In this document: one piece after another, positions 31,819-40,457 of the stretch | Numbering within the stretch: the stretch's first letter is position 1 | Layout: each line of letters begins with the position of its first letter | IMG/VR virus record: IMGVR_UViG_3300045738_000771 | Location: 1 to 62,275 of that record | Direction: 5' to 3' (one strand) | DNA from: a virus | DNA: 62,275 nt | Translations under genes and position numbers: made by a program | The notes under the pieces: model-generated | Databases searched by the model: none | What the model saw: only the letters and a program-made list of their open reading frames with translations | What the model was told of the DNA's origin: nothing

Positions 31819-32573
31819 TTACTCCTTAACGTGTCCAAACCCACTGCTGGGGGTTGCGGGCGAGGCCGTCTCACTTCCTAACTGTGGCGGTAAATCCAAA
31901 CTACTGAGAAACCGATCATACTGATTCTTATCGGCATGATTGGCAACTCTAATAATGTCGGCTAAAATCCGCCTGTCAAAAAGCTCCCTCTTGTCGATTT
32001 GTAAAGATAGTTCTTTCACTTGAAAATAAGTTAATTTCATTATCTGCTGCACCGTCCATCCATAGCACGCTGCAAACTTGTGCAACATTGTTGCTATCGA
32101 ACCTTCTTCCGACGACGCTTGTTCGGAATGATCGGGGCTGCGGTCGAAGATGCCGGTGCCGCCGTCGGAACTTGCGGCACCAGTTGAAAAAAAAGGGTTT
32201 TGATCTCATCCCAGTCATGAACTTTCTTCATAGCTGAAACGAGAAGTAACCAGTCCTTAATACCCATCTCCTTAAACTCATCAGCTTCGCGACCTGTGGA
32301 GGATTCCATAATCCCCCGTAGCGCGTGCTGTGCATCACTATCTGCCAAAATCTTTAGTAGCCAGCCCGCACCCTCCATGTCTTTGTCTGAAAGATTCAAT
32401 TTCTCCAAAACATTTTGGGCGTCTCTACCAAAAAGGATTAACTTTTCAAACGAGACTTCGCGTACTCGGACGACCCCCATAGATTTTAGCTCTATCTCTA
32501 GTCCACTATTAATCGTTCGTTCTGCGGTACTGAGGTCTTCTTGGTTTTCAATGTCTTCAATAGTTTTATTCAT
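31819..32573 (-). CDS. Tail assembly chaperone, long frameshift product (gpGT-like)
   Basis: The zero-frame gene (32094-32573) and the downstream frame (31819-32088 in its ATG-start form) join by a -1 shift at the T8 run. After the slip the -1 frame is open without stops from 32187 to 31819. The fused product would be about 251 residues: 129 from the first frame and 122 from the second. This matches lambda gpG/gpGT and other siphophage tail chaperones that fold around the tape measure. Confidence 0.8.
32094..32573 (-). CDS. Tail assembly chaperone, short product (gpG-like), 159 aa
   Basis: The protein starts with an acidic N-terminus, has a helical middle (FEKLILFGRDAQNVLEKLNLSDKD, KDWLLLVSAMKKVHDWDEIK), and ends in a Pro/Ala-rich then basic tail (NKRRRKKVR). 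It lies directly upstream of the frameshift partner and the tape measure gene, as gpG does in lambda. It overlaps the upstream gene's stop by the usual ATGA. Confidence 0.8.
   Translation of the reverse strand: MNKTIEDIENQEDLSTAERTINSGLEIELKSMGVVRVREVSFEKLILFGRDAQNVLEKLNLSDKDMEGAGWLLKILADSDAQHALRGIMESSTGREADEFKEMGIKDWLLLVSAMKKVHDWDEIKTLFFQLVPQVPTAAPASSTAAPIIPNKRRRKKVR
32187..32194 (-). other. -1 programmed frameshift site
   Basis: Zero-frame codons read CTT-TTT-TTT-CAA on the minus strand, giving an eight-T run with the heptamer TTTTTTT in X-XXY-YYZ form. Slipping back one base continues in the frame of the downstream 89-aa ORF with no intervening stop. Its position just before the tape measure gene is typical. 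Confidence 0.8.
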
Positions 32574-32857
32574 CGTTTTTTACTTTCTTGTATACCGAGA
32601 CTGCTATGAAGTAGATCTCTCAAATTGTTCTGCTTTGCACAAAACTGCTGCGGCTCTACTAAAGTATCGCCGTTAGCATAACAAATCTGTAAAGCAGATA
32701 AATCTTCTTCACTTATCGGCAATCCAAATATGAAAAATATAGTATTACCTTTCTCGCGAGAGCCTTGCACATTCTTTAATTTCACACCCGGCTGGCACCA
32801 AATAAAGGCTGCTTGATTCAAGTCTTTCGTCCGAAAAGAAGTTTCCGGTTTATTCAT
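32570..32857 (-). CDS. DUF5659-like small protein, 95 aa
   Basis: The phrase SFRTKDLNQAAFIWCQPGVKL resembles the DUF5659 pattern (F-x-T-x-DL-x-x-AA), a domain of phage and bacterial accessory proteins of unknown role. The rest reads as alternating strands and helices. It overlaps the chaperone gene. Likely accessory to tail assembly only because of position. Confidence 0.6.
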   Translation of the reverse strand: MNKPETSFRTKDLNQAAFIWCQPGVKLKNVQGSREKGNTIFFIFGLPISEEDLSALQICYANGDTLVEPQQFCAKQNNLRDLLHSSLGIQESKKR

Positions 32858-32881
32858 CTACTCATCTCTTTTCTGCAAAAA

Positions 32882-33247
32882 CTAAGCTACATCGCCGTAA
32901 GCTATGCTTGCGGTGATCGCGCCTGTCTCTGCGATGTTAGTCAACGCCGAAAGCGTGACATCCATATACTTACTGGCGTACACAAACTCAATCTCAGGAC
33001 TGTCATGGCTACGAGTAGCATCATGGAGTGCCTTGTTGTTTTGCGTCTCAAGTGCAGCATCACCGTTGGTGATGAGGTCTGCACTCTCAGCAGTAATAAA
33101 CTGAGCAAGCGCGTCTGCGAAGACTGCTCGCTGCATCTTGGAGGTGGTCAACTGACTACTGGTATCAGTAATCGTAAACCTCACGATACTCCCACTCGGG
33201 TTCGTCTTGGTAACTGTGAAGTCACCAATAGGATAACTGTGTCCCAT
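32882..33247 (-). CDS. Unknown structural-region protein, 121 aa
   Basis: ATG 33247 with AAGGAG upstream. The sequence is beta-strand-like with Ala/Thr/Asp content (FTVTKTNPSGSIVRFTITDTS, GAITASIAYGDVA). It lies between the tail tube gene and the chaperone genes. It may be a minor virion protein. No family was recognised. Confidence 0.6.
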   Translation of the reverse strand: MGHSYPIGDFTVTKTNPSGSIVRFTITDTSSQLTTSKMQRAVFADALAQFITAESADLITNGDAALETQNNKALHDATRSHDSPEIEFVYASKYMDVTLSALTNIAETGAITASIAYGDVA

Positions 33248-33296
33248 TGTAATTCTCCTTACAAAAAATTGGGAACCTTAAAACGCAAAACTACCT

Positions 33297-33782
33297 TTAC
33301 GTGTCAATAATCGTTCCAAAGTTTCCGCTTGAGTCCTTGAGGACTTCAAACTCGACTTCAAACGCCACTTCCTCTTCGCGAGTCATTGCATACTCACGAG
33401 TTCCAAAAGTGATGCACTTGGCGAATGTAAATGTTCGAGTTCCGCAGAGTGGGCCTTTCCCAACTACAGAAATCGCCACTTCATCCACCCAACAAGCATT
33501 GTTATACCCTAACGTCAGGGTGCTTCCGCTGACAAGTTGTGCCAGTGGCAACATAAAGGACTTTCGCACCTCTTCTAACGAAACCTGCAATAGAGTTGTC
33601 GTGACGTACATGCGCTCAAGACTACGGGCTTTCTTAACGACGCCCACAGCTTGATCGGCGATCACCTCGATGAACTCCGGCTCGTAACGAACCGTAACTC
33701 CACCTTTGGTGTAGCCTACATCTACCCCGCCAACACTTACTGTTGCGGCTCCGACAATGATTTTGGTTGCGTCTCCAGCCAT
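33297..33782 (-). CDS. Major tail tube protein, 161 aa
   Basis: The N-terminal GAATVSVGGVDVGYTKGGVTVRYEPEFIEV is typical of siphophage tail tube proteins, which stack as hexameric rings around the tape measure. Strand-rich content and length (about 160) fit. ATG 33782 follows TGGAGACAATGTT. It follows the tail terminator gene, in the standard order. Confidence 0.88.
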   Translation of the reverse strand: MAGDATKIIVGAATVSVGGVDVGYTKGGVTVRYEPEFIEVIADQAVGVVKKARSLERMYVTTTLLQVSLEEVRKSFMLPLAQLVSGSTLTLGYNNACWVDEVAISVVGKGPLCGTRTFTFAKCITFGTREYAMTREEEVAFEVEFEVLKDSSGNFGTIIDT

Positions 33783-33796
33783 AACATTGTCTCCAT

Positions 33797-34258
33797 TTAA
33801 CTACAAGATTGATTTACCCAGATCACGTCCAGAATTATCTGAACTGACCATACATCCGTGTCATCATCAAAATACGGTGATTCTCGTTGTCTAAATACGG
33901 TCTGTTGATTACTTATATTGGCATCACTGAAATCATAATAACTCGTATCACTGACTATGGTTTCGTGAACCAGATACTCCAATCTATCTATTATCTTCAA
34001 TGCAGTCAATTCAGAACGAGCGTGAGCTTTCAGCTCCACCTCAGCGTTCTGAATTCTAGTGGTGGCTCCGTCCCCTATCAAGGGAACAGTCATCGGGATA
34101 TTTACCCCTAAAAATGGCGTTCTTTCTTTGACTGTCGGCATATCTCGGGCTATCGAGTAGTTAGACGTGGAATAATCAGTGAGATCGACGATGCTGCCCG
34201 CGCCAGTATCTGCTCGAAGTTTGTCAATTATCGCCTTGTATAAATTCTTGTGTGCCAT
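33797..34258 (-). CDS. Tail terminator-like protein, 153 aa
   Basis: The protein is an alpha/beta domain (YKAIIDKLRADTGAGS at the N-terminus, AEVELKAHARSELTALKIIDRL, DVWSVQIILDVIW at the C-terminus). This layout matches gpU/HK97 gp11-like tail terminators that cap the tail tube. It lies between the neck and tail tube genes, which supports the call. Confidence 0.75.
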   Translation of the reverse strand: MAHKNLYKAIIDKLRADTGAGSIVDLTDYSTSNYSIARDMPTVKERTPFLGVNIPMTVPLIGDGATTRIQNAEVELKAHARSELTALKIIDRLEYLVHETIVSDTSYYDFSDANISNQQTVFRQRESPYFDDDTDVWSVQIILDVIWVNQSCS

Positions 34259-34262
34259 GCTA

Positions 34263-34874
34263 TTATATTACAGGGGTTCCTGGGTCATACGGCTTGGGGG
34301 ATATTCTCGGCTTTGCCAATTCTAACTTAAAAGCTACATTCGCCCGCATAATAACTTCTCTCCGAAATGCTTTCTGACCTGCTTCCCACACGGGCATGAT
34401 AAAAGCATGAGGCTTACTACCACTGCTCTCAATAGTCTGGCCGATCTTAATTGCTACTCGCTTCGCATCCTCACCCCGCATACCCATCTTCTTCTTAACG
34501 TATTGCAATAACTTTCTATAGTCCGGCTTGTGTGGCCCTGCACCCTTCTCCACATTCAAAGAGTACTTCACCGAGAGTGCCCCAAAGTCTACGCCATACA
34601 CCGGAGCTTTAATAACTGCCTTTGCAGTAATCTTCTGATGAAGATGTCCCCGAAAGACACTCCGGTTGCCCTTAATTCTAGACTGTATCCAAGGAACCAT
34701 AGTCTTCATGGCTGCTGTATACATCGCCTGTGCAAGTATCGGGCCTGAAGCTGCTCCCAAACGCCTCATGCGTTTAGACATAGCACGCTCAAGCATTCTG
34801 TCCCTCATGCCTGCTATTGCGGCTGGAAACAAACCTCTCACGGTTGCAGAAAATGCTTTTGCTGCTCCTGCCAT
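34263..34874 (-). CDS. HK97 gp10-like neck protein, 203 aa
   Basis: It is basic and Ala-rich with ALSVKYSLNVEKGAGPHKP and PHAFIMPVWEAGQKAFRREV, a pattern I associate with HK97 gp10-like head-tail joining proteins. The start overlaps the head-closure gene (TAATG). Confidence 0.75.
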   Translation of the reverse strand: MAGAAKAFSATVRGLFPAAIAGMRDRMLERAMSKRMRRLGAASGPILAQAMYTAAMKTMVPWIQSRIKGNRSVFRGHLHQKITAKAVIKAPVYGVDFGALSVKYSLNVEKGAGPHKPDYRKLLQYVKKKMGMRGEDAKRVAIKIGQTIESSGSKPHAFIMPVWEAGQKAFRREVIMRANVAFKLELAKPRISPKPYDPGTPVI

Positions 34875-35266
34875 TAATCTGTATCCTCTTTCTCAACTGT
34901 GAGGGTCGTGTGGTGGTATCCACCTGTCCAATCACTCTGCTGACGAACAAAGATAATTCGATAATCCTGACTTGAGGGAATTGGCGCATTCTGAGTTACA
35001 CCGCTTGCCAATCTCAAGAAATCCTGTCTCTGAATATCTGGAGAATACTCCACAAGTACTTTCCACGTTTCACCAGAAGCCTGACCAAAAACCTGAGCCG
35101 ATTCTACGTCAGACATGGCTGTGACCCGCGCCAAACGCTTGGAGTAAATGGACGACTCTGCGCCTTCAGGAATAATCCCACCGGCTCCATCATCTGCGTC
35201 TTCTTTTCGTACTATGTCCACCCTATGAACTAGGCCAATTATGGGTATCCCGCTTTTATTTACCAT
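34874..35266 (-). CDS. Head-closure-like protein, 130 aa
   Basis: The protein has HRVDIVRKEDADDGAGG and RQDFLRLASGV, then a beta end (DYRIIFVRQQSDWTGGYHHTTLTVEKED). This suits a small beta-barrel head closure (gp16/SPP1-like) protein. It is placed between the adaptor and the gp10-like protein, as in many siphophages. ATG 35266 overlaps the adaptor stop (TGATG) and has GGAGGG upstream. Confidence 0.6.
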   Translation of the reverse strand: MVNKSGIPIIGLVHRVDIVRKEDADDGAGGIIPEGAESSIYSKRLARVTAMSDVESAQVFGQASGETWKVLVEYSPDIQRQDFLRLASGVTQNAPIPSSQDYRIIFVRQQSDWTGGYHHTTLTVEKEDTD

Positions 35267-35958
35267 CAAAACCCTCCGTATCGGGAGGCGTCATCTGGGA
35301 CAGCCAAAAACATATCAACTCTGTTCACATATCGCTCCAGAATCCGGTCAACTTCGACGTACCCAGTGGATTCTCCTTTGCCTATGCCTTTGAACGAAGC
35401 AGTAAAGTCTCCCCAAACAACTTGACTCACGTCTTTTGGAGACATCTTCATAAATCCTGGCATCAGTCTTTCTAAAGTCAGGAGCAGGGTTGCTCTCTTG
35501 ATCTCTGGCGGAGTAGTCGCCCTGCCCCAATCGCCCTCTATCCAGATGTTCTTTTGACCTTTAGGCCATACTCCGCCACGAAAAATTCCCCGCCTTGGCG
35601 TATCTTCAGGCCAAGCCACGGGAGTCTCTAGATAATAGTCATAGACTACAAAGTCTGACCCCTCAGTATAAGTGTGCAAAAGTGTCGTGCCGTTTGTATC
35701 GTAATCCTTAACACTGGTAACAGAGATAAGCCGAGCAACTATCTCGGGATGGAAAAACAGCTTTGTAAGCCCGTTTCCGTCAAACTTGTGGGTCGTTGTA
35801 TCTGTGTAAAAAGTATCATTACAGATGTTCTCTATGAGAGACTCCATCAAGTCGATTTCGTCGCTAATTTCAGTGTCTGAATAGCTACTCTCCACATCAG
35901 ACACCGCCCCACCTGACTTGAGAGCTTTAACCTCAGCCACGCTCACATAATTTCCCAT
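35266..35958 (-). CDS. Head-tail adaptor (connector), 230 aa
   Basis: From ATG 35958, with AGGAGG upstream, the product begins MGNYVSVAEVKALKSGG, has an acidic helix (TEISDEIDLMESLIENI), then a beta domain. N-terminal helical layout and size fit gp6/gp15-like adaptors that sit under the portal. The upstream part of the longer frame overlaps the small membrane gene and is not used. Confidence 0.75.
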   Translation of the reverse strand: MGNYVSVAEVKALKSGGAVSDVESSYSDTEISDEIDLMESLIENICNDTFYTDTTTHKFDGNGLTKLFFHPEIVARLISVTSVKDYDTNGTTLLHTYTEGSDFVVYDYYLETPVAWPEDTPRRGIFRGGVWPKGQKNIWIEGDWGRATTPPEIKRATLLLTLERLMPGFMKMSPKDVSQVVWGDFTASFKGIGKGESTGYVEVDRILERYVNRVDMFLAVPDDASRYGGF

Positions 35959-36077
35959 TACCGCCTCCTTGATAGAGCATCTATCGTCTTTCCAATAACC
36001 CAACTCGCTGACCAAACTACTACAGCGATAACGAGGGCTGACGAAAGTTGCTCTAAACCAGTCAAATTTACAGACAC
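35958..36077 (-). CDS. Small single-pass membrane protein, 39 aa
   Basis: A GTG at 36077 with AGGGAGG five bases upstream starts a 39-residue frame beginning VSVNLTGLEQL. One hydrophobic helix (LVIAVVVWSASWVIG) and a basic end (DALSRRR) follow. ATG 36107 is an alternative start. It overlaps the adaptor by the TAATG pattern. A lysis accessory role is possible from topology but unproven. Confidence 0.5.
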   Translation of the reverse strand: MSVNLTGLEQLSSALVIAVVVWSASWVIGKTIDALSRRR

Positions 36078-36130
36078 AATCACCTCCCTGCGATTATCTG
36101 CCTCCATTCTGGCTGACTTAGGCGTGTAGG

Positions 36131-36967
36131 TCAATGAAGATTGAACACCTCGCACGCGTCAAAAACTGCCTTATCTAACTCGGCCTCAGACGCCGTCTTC
36201 TTAAAATGCTCAATTACATCGTCATAAGGACAGTCTAATTCTAAGCGTCCTATAACATAATTTCTTATTTTGTTGTACTTCGTGAGAGGGTACTTGACTC
36301 CCGAAGGACGCTTAAATCTGTGTGCCCACTGTAAAAAAGGTAGACACCAAGTAGTTTTACCTGCCTGACGATACTTCTGATGAATATAACCCTCCTCGCC
36401 ACCAAAGCCTCTGAAATGAGGATTGAATCCCAACCAAGCATCTTTCTTACAACCAAAAATACCTAACCCATGCTGAGGTATATCTATGGGATCTGGTGAC
36501 AAATCCGCTACTGGGACATGCTGCGCCCAAATACCGTGCATCTCTGATCTCCATGTCGGCTCCATGTGAGTAACGCACTGAGTTGGATCATCTAAAAGCA
36601 TCGGGCCTGTAAGCAAATCACTGCAATCGTTTGCATCCAAATAGTCAATAAACTTCCTAAGTGCGCCTGGAACCAGCAAAACATGACAATCCACACAAAG
36701 GACATACTCACCTTTAGCAATCTGAAACACTTTGTCTCGGGAGGATGAAGTGCCTACAGTATCGCCGAAAGCCAAATACTGCGCGTTAGGCACCCATGCG
36801 GTAATGAAATCCTTGACTGCCTGACCGTGGGCAGACTTGGGATTATTATCAACGACTACTATTTCAAGCTCGTCGAGTATCTCGGGGTGATAAAGCCGCA
36901 ATGCCTGAACTGTGAAATATACTCCGTCAAAATCTTCATACGTTGCCATCCCTACTGTCAATTTCAT
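36131..36967 (-). CDS. GT2 family glycosyltransferase, 278 aa
   Basis: GT-A fold signature: LTVGMATYEDFDGVYFTV, IVVVDNNP (about 40), and YVLCVDCHVLLVPGAL (about 95), with Cys in the DxD-like position (DCH). GGEEGYIHQKYRQAG (about 195) resembles the catalytic ED segment of galactosyltransferase-type members. ATG 36967 follows GAAGGAGTAGAGT. It lies between the beta-helix gene and the connectors, so it is expressed with virion genes. It could glycosylate virion proteins. Confidence 0.82.
   Translation of the reverse strand: MKLTVGMATYEDFDGVYFTVQALRLYHPEILDELEIVVVDNNPKSAHGQAVKDFITAWVPNAQYLAFGDTVGTSSSRDKVFQIAKGEYVLCVDCHVLLVPGALRKFIDYLDANDCSDLLTGPMLLDDPTQCVTHMEPTWRSEMHGIWAQHVPVADLSPDPIDIPQHGLGIFGCKKDAWLGFNPHFRGFGGEEGYIHQKYRQAGKTTWCLPFLQWAHRFKRPSGVKYPLTKYNKIRNYVIGRLELDCPYDDVIEHFKKTASEAELDKAVFDACEVFNLH
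36622..36635. repeat. TGCAA-N4-TTGCA site 9
   Basis: Centre TCGT. Inside the GT2 gene. Confidence 0.8.
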
Positions 36968-36988
36968 ACTCTACTCCTTCATAATCTA

Positions 36989-38335
36989 TTAATCACTCCC
37001 GTCTAACCCCGAAGCCATCCCTAAAGAATCTAATCGAGTTCTGCGCTTGGTCGTGGAGCCGGGGAGGGCGGTGATAGAGTGCAGCGACTCATCTGCCCCC
37101 ATGTCCCAAGTATCCCCCTCGGAATCTCGGTCTCGACCATCTATGTCTATGTTGACGTTCGTCGGGGAAGTGCCTAAATCAACTCCTCGGTCTACGAACA
37201 AACTCCCGTCTTTTAGGTGTAAATCGGGGTCGCCTATCGTTGAGTCTACAAACGTATTCGCAACCGTGTCTATTATCTCGTTGCTAACGTCCGAGTCAGT
37301 CGCCTCTAGCCCCCAGTAGTCCAGCACTGCGCTTGCGTGAGGGGAAACATTACTCAAGCCTCCCTCTGCATCCCAGTCCATCAAGATTAAGTTTCTGATC
37401 TCGGTCGCGTCGTCTGCCCAAACATTGTAAAAAATATAGCTGTCGTCTGTTGTCAGATCAATTCCGTAGACTGTGGTGTTGTAAATTTTCATCCCGCCGC
37501 TGCCGGTACTCCAAGAAGAAAATATGTGGAAGTAGTCGTTCGGCGCAGCGGAACTTATATTCCAGAGAAAGCAACTAGTGATAATCGGACAACAACCAAT
37601 CGCTCTTATTATATGGGCGGCATGACCAAGGCTACTATCACCGCTGAAATCATAAAATAAACAGTTCTGAATTAGAAAATTTGGCGCGTTATTGCCCTCG
37701 ATTACTTTTTGCGTCTGTACGCTTCCATCTTGACCATCGAATTCCAGCCATGAGAGAGTGGTGTCAGTTATCCAAACCTTGATCATTTGAAGCGAAGTAT
37801 ACACACCATGCTTGAGAACTACCCCTGAACCCTTCGTCCCGTCGTGTCTTGAATCAACGTGGGCTGTGAGCGTGCGACTGTTTAGACCTACAGTGCCGCC
37901 AAGGTTAATCATGACGGCATCTACTGTAAATACGGAGTCGGCATGACACTCGCCAACTGCATCGTCTCCGCTTGAGTAGTAATCGGTATTATCTAAGTCT
38001 GCCCCCCACAGCGCGATGGTAGAGTAGGCTCGCTTGAATAGAGCAGAGGCTTGAGAAAACCCCATATCAAACAAATCACAAGGACTGGCCGAGCCATTAT
38101 CTCCGTCGTCCGTGATATATCTCAGCGTATAATTAGACCCTGAGATGACTGTTACTAGGTAAGTGAACGTCGCATTATACGACGACGCATCTTCGATCAG
38201 GCAGATGTCTCCGACGCTCACTCCGGTCGGATCTGTCCCAAACGTGACTACCCACGGGCCTGAGCCAGTACACCCCGAAGGGGTCTCTGTGTCAATGCTG
38301 GAGTTCGAGCCAATGCTCGTGATTACAGTTGCCAC
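36989..38335 (-). CDS. Parallel beta-helix protein, possible tailspike or virion decoration, 448 aa
   Basis: After an N-terminal beta domain (residues 1-100), the protein has repeated short strands with Asn/Ser turns (LIQNCLFYDFSGDSS, PIITSCFLWNISSAAPN, KIYNTTVYGIDL, IRNLILMDWDAE). This is the pattern of right-handed parallel beta-helices (pectin lyase-like). It ends DRDSEGDTWDMGADE, like polysaccharide-acting or choice-of-anchor proteins. The GTG start at 38335 follows AAGGAG. It could bind or cleave host glycans. It is not in the usual tail-tip block. Confidence 0.65.
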   Translation of the reverse strand: MATVITSIGSNSSIDTETPSGCTGSGPWVVTFGTDPTGVSVGDICLIEDASSYNATFTYLVTVISGSNYTLRYITDDGDNGSASPCDLFDMGFSQASALFKRAYSTIALWGADLDNTDYYSSGDDAVGECHADSVFTVDAVMINLGGTVGLNSRTLTAHVDSRHDGTKGSGVVLKHGVYTSLQMIKVWITDTTLSWLEFDGQDGSVQTQKVIEGNNAPNFLIQNCLFYDFSGDSSLGHAAHIIRAIGCCPIITSCFLWNISSAAPNDYFHIFSSWSTGSGGMKIYNTTVYGIDLTTDDSYIFYNVWADDATEIRNLILMDWDAEGGLSNVSPHASAVLDYWGLEATDSDVSNEIIDTVANTFVDSTIGDPDLHLKDGSLFVDRGVDLGTSPTNVNIDIDGRDRDSEGDTWDMGADESLHSITALPGSTTKRRTRLDSLGMASGLDGSD

Positions 38336-38338
38336 AAC

Positions 38339-38629
38339 CTAGTCTCCTTGGGTCTTGGCAACTACGCCGAACCAGACGATAGTATCTCCCCCGTTGCCTT
38401 TTACAAATACTTCACGAATGGAGAGATCATTGAAGCGGAATGTCTGCTCCTCGCCCTTGGGAATTCTGAAAAACTCAGCGTCGTCATGGAGTCCTTCAAT
38501 GTTCACTAGGGCATCCTGCGCTCCAGTGTCGATGCAGCGGATACTAAATGACGTACAACCTCCAGTGTCGTCCCAAACCTTCTCCCCCGTAGAATCTATG
38601 GTGGATTGCCCTGCTGACGCTGATGCCAT
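38339..38629 (-). CDS. Unknown small protein, 96 aa
   Basis: It is beta-rich and Ser/Asp-containing (GGCTSFSIRCIDTGAQDALVN, FRFNDLSIREVFVKGNG). It overlaps none of its neighbours but lies four bases before the beta-helix gene; a decoration or head-fibre role is possible from the position. AAAGGAATAG precedes ATG 38629. Confidence 0.6.
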   Translation of the reverse strand: MASASAGQSTIDSTGEKVWDDTGGCTSFSIRCIDTGAQDALVNIEGLHDDAEFFRIPKGEEQTFRFNDLSIREVFVKGNGGDTIVWFGVVAKTQGD

Positions 38630-38633
38630 TTAA

Positions 38634-38837
38634 CTATTCCTTTTTATTTGACGACGACTTCACGATTGCACGAGAAGCGGTGTAACCCAAGGCAGCTAAG
38701 ACTGTGGCTACAATCATGATCGCCTTTGACTGAACTGTTCCCTCTCCCAATACATCAGCAGAGATTACATACGAGACTACCACTGCGGCAAGACTCAACC
38801 AAAATTCTGACGTTTTATAACCTGGCTTTGGCTCCAT
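38634..38837 (-). CDS. Holin-like membrane protein, 67 aa
   Basis: The N-terminus (GYKTSEFWLSLAAVVVSYV) and a second hydrophobic helix (AIMIVATVLAALGYTASRA) with a basic tail (KSSSNKKE) are typical of two-pass phage holins or holin-like proteins; GYKTSEFW is recurrent in such proteins. It is next to a second single-pass membrane protein, which supports a lysis cassette. No endolysin gene is visible nearby. Confidence 0.7.
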   Translation of the reverse strand: MEPKPGYKTSEFWLSLAAVVVSYVISADVLGEGTVQSKAIMIVATVLAALGYTASRAIVKSSSNKKE

Positions 38838-38839
38838 GA

Positions 38840-39196
38840 CTATTCCCTTTCTGTGCCTAGTTCACGTTTAATAGCCTCAGTATGAGGCTTGACATTCGGA
38901 TTATCGCCCGCCAACTCTTCGAGTGCGTCAGCGGTGTGATGAAATGCTTTGGTAACACAAATCTGATTAGTATGCAACTTTTCAAGTACCTTCTGCGTGT
39001 CAGCAGACGACTGCGCACACTGCTTTGTGGCCTCGGCTGCGGCATCTACAAATTCAATATGTTTGTCGAACCCCTGCTTTATCAAGGGGGTGACTCCTCT
39101 TCCGATTTTCCAAGCTGCGAGAGCTAAAAACAACAAAATTGCTGCCGGTACTCCTACAAGACCAATTAACCGTTCCCAATCTACGAATCCTAGCAC
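38840..39196 (-). CDS. Membrane-anchored coiled-coil protein, possible lysis accessory, 118 aa
   Basis: One N-terminal hydrophobic helix (GVPAAILLFLALAAWKIG) precedes a long helical tail (FVDAAAEATKQCAQSSAD). The topology resembles spanin- or XhlA-like lysis accessories. The GTG at 39196 has GGAG upstream. It is adjacent to the holin-like gene. Confidence 0.6.
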   Translation of the reverse strand: MLGFVDWERLIGLVGVPAAILLFLALAAWKIGRGVTPLIKQGFDKHIEFVDAAAEATKQCAQSSADTQKVLEKLHTNQICVTKAFHHTADALEELAGDNPNVKPHTEAIKRELGTERE

Positions 39197-39208
39197 CCAA
39201 ATCTCCAA

Positions 39209-40366
39209 TCAACTATTTATCAGTTCTCGCAAAATACGATGGATCAAATCTGGGGGGAAGCTAGACTTTACTACCACTTCTCGTGATTGAGTTTTAGCTG
39301 ACCGTACAGACTCGTCTGTAATAATTAATTTCGCATCATACTCAGCATCTACTACATCAAAATGTCTGCTTAATTCAGATGCTATTTCGTGTTTGCCAGA
39401 GCTTTCGTCAATGATCCGAATCCGGTATCTCAACGCCTCTTGTCTATCATTACTGTCTTCACCCGTACAGGCAAGTTTGTCTAAATGCAAAGACTTCAAA
39501 ACGTCGTCTGGCTGGATGGACTCCTTAATTATATCAGATGGCGCATCTTCTGCCTTTAGTGATCTTGACGGGGATACCCCTAATTTGTCAAAAACGTCCA
39601 CTCCTATCAAAGAGGGGTATCGGGATATTACATTCTTCGCCTCAGTCGCCGTGAATATCACTGATCCAGCGACACCTAGCATACCTGCGATATGCGCAAA
39701 ACCTGAATCGCAACCAATAAAAAAATGACTTTGAGCCAATTGCCAAGATTGCCAAAGAAGATCTGAGCTTGAATCTGATAACTTTGTCACATGCGAGGCG
39801 TTATATCCAAACTCATCACAAGTCCCTAACCACACAACATGGAAGTCCCTCCACACCAACTGAGTAACCAAACTCTCCCACTTGTGATCTAGCCAGCGTC
39901 TATTAGGATTGCTCGCCCAAGGATGAATGGCAACAACTTGTCTGCCGTCACGAAGCTCGGGCGCGTGAGAGAACAGAAATTTAGCGGGGGAAGACTCCAC
40001 CCCAGAGCACTCACTTATAGCATCGTAATAATCGCGATCTGGTAAAAGATCTTGCATCACTTCTTTTGTGGTAAGCAAATGCAAATCCAGCACAGCGTCA
40101 AACTTGTGAACTACTTTGAGTTCTTTTGATTTAGCCAGAGTCATCACAGTGTCTATGCCGTCAATCTGACTGACAAGTGGGATCTGCCAAGAGTTGACTC
40201 CCGCCGATACTGTGCAATCCCCAGTAAGACCTGAAACAACTCCTCCAATCCCCATCAAAACATCGCCTACTCCGCCATCAAATCGCAATAACACAGAGCC
40301 TGAAAAGTCTGACGTGATCCGCTTCAAGGGGTCTCGCTCCACCTTAACTACCTCAAAACCTTCCAT
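39209..40366 (-). CDS. GT9 (heptosyltransferase-like) glycosyltransferase, 385 aa
   Basis: GT9 features: VLLRFDGGVGDVLMGIGGVV (nucleotide-sugar site), VVAIHPWASNPNRRW (about 145-160), and FFIGCDSGFAHIAGMLGV (about 215-232), the hallmark C-terminal loop of heptosyltransferases. After the GT-B core (to about 280), about 100 C-terminal residues have no obvious match. GAGGAG precedes the ATG. It is the first gene after the capsid terminator and before the lysis-like genes. Confidence 0.85.
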   Translation of the reverse strand: MEGFEVVKVERDPLKRITSDFSGSVLLRFDGGVGDVLMGIGGVVSGLTGDCTVSAGVNSWQIPLVSQIDGIDTVMTLAKSKELKVVHKFDAVLDLHLLTTKEVMQDLLPDRDYYDAISECSGVESSPAKFLFSHAPELRDGRQVVAIHPWASNPNRRWLDHKWESLVTQLVWRDFHVVWLGTCDEFGYNASHVTKLSDSSSDLLWQSWQLAQSHFFIGCDSGFAHIAGMLGVAGSVIFTATEAKNVISRYPSLIGVDVFDKLGVSPSRSLKAEDAPSDIIKESIQPDDVLKSLHLDKLACTGEDSNDRQEALRYRIRIIDESSGKHEIASELSRHFDVVDAEYDAKLIITDESVRSAKTQSREVVVKSSFPPDLIHRILRELINS

Positions 40367-40397
40367 TCCAGGAACTCCTCATCTCGTTACCTTAACT

Positions 40398-40433
40398 AAA
40401 AAAGCCCTGCGAAGAACTAATCCTCCGCAGGGC
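40398..40433 (-). terminator. Rho-independent terminator after the capsid gene
   Basis: GCCCTGCG (40426-40433 on the minus strand) pairs with CGCAGGGC (40404-40411), 8 bp GC-rich, followed by six T (40398-40403). It lies 24 bases beyond the capsid stop and is the best terminator in the window. Confidence 0.95.
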
Positions 40434-40457
40434 TTAGACTTAGGGTAGCGAAGAACC

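Noticed and set aside
31976-32218. Minus-strand 80-codon frame over the chaperone region
   Set aside because: It is in the third frame; the zero and -1 frames explain the region through the slippery run.
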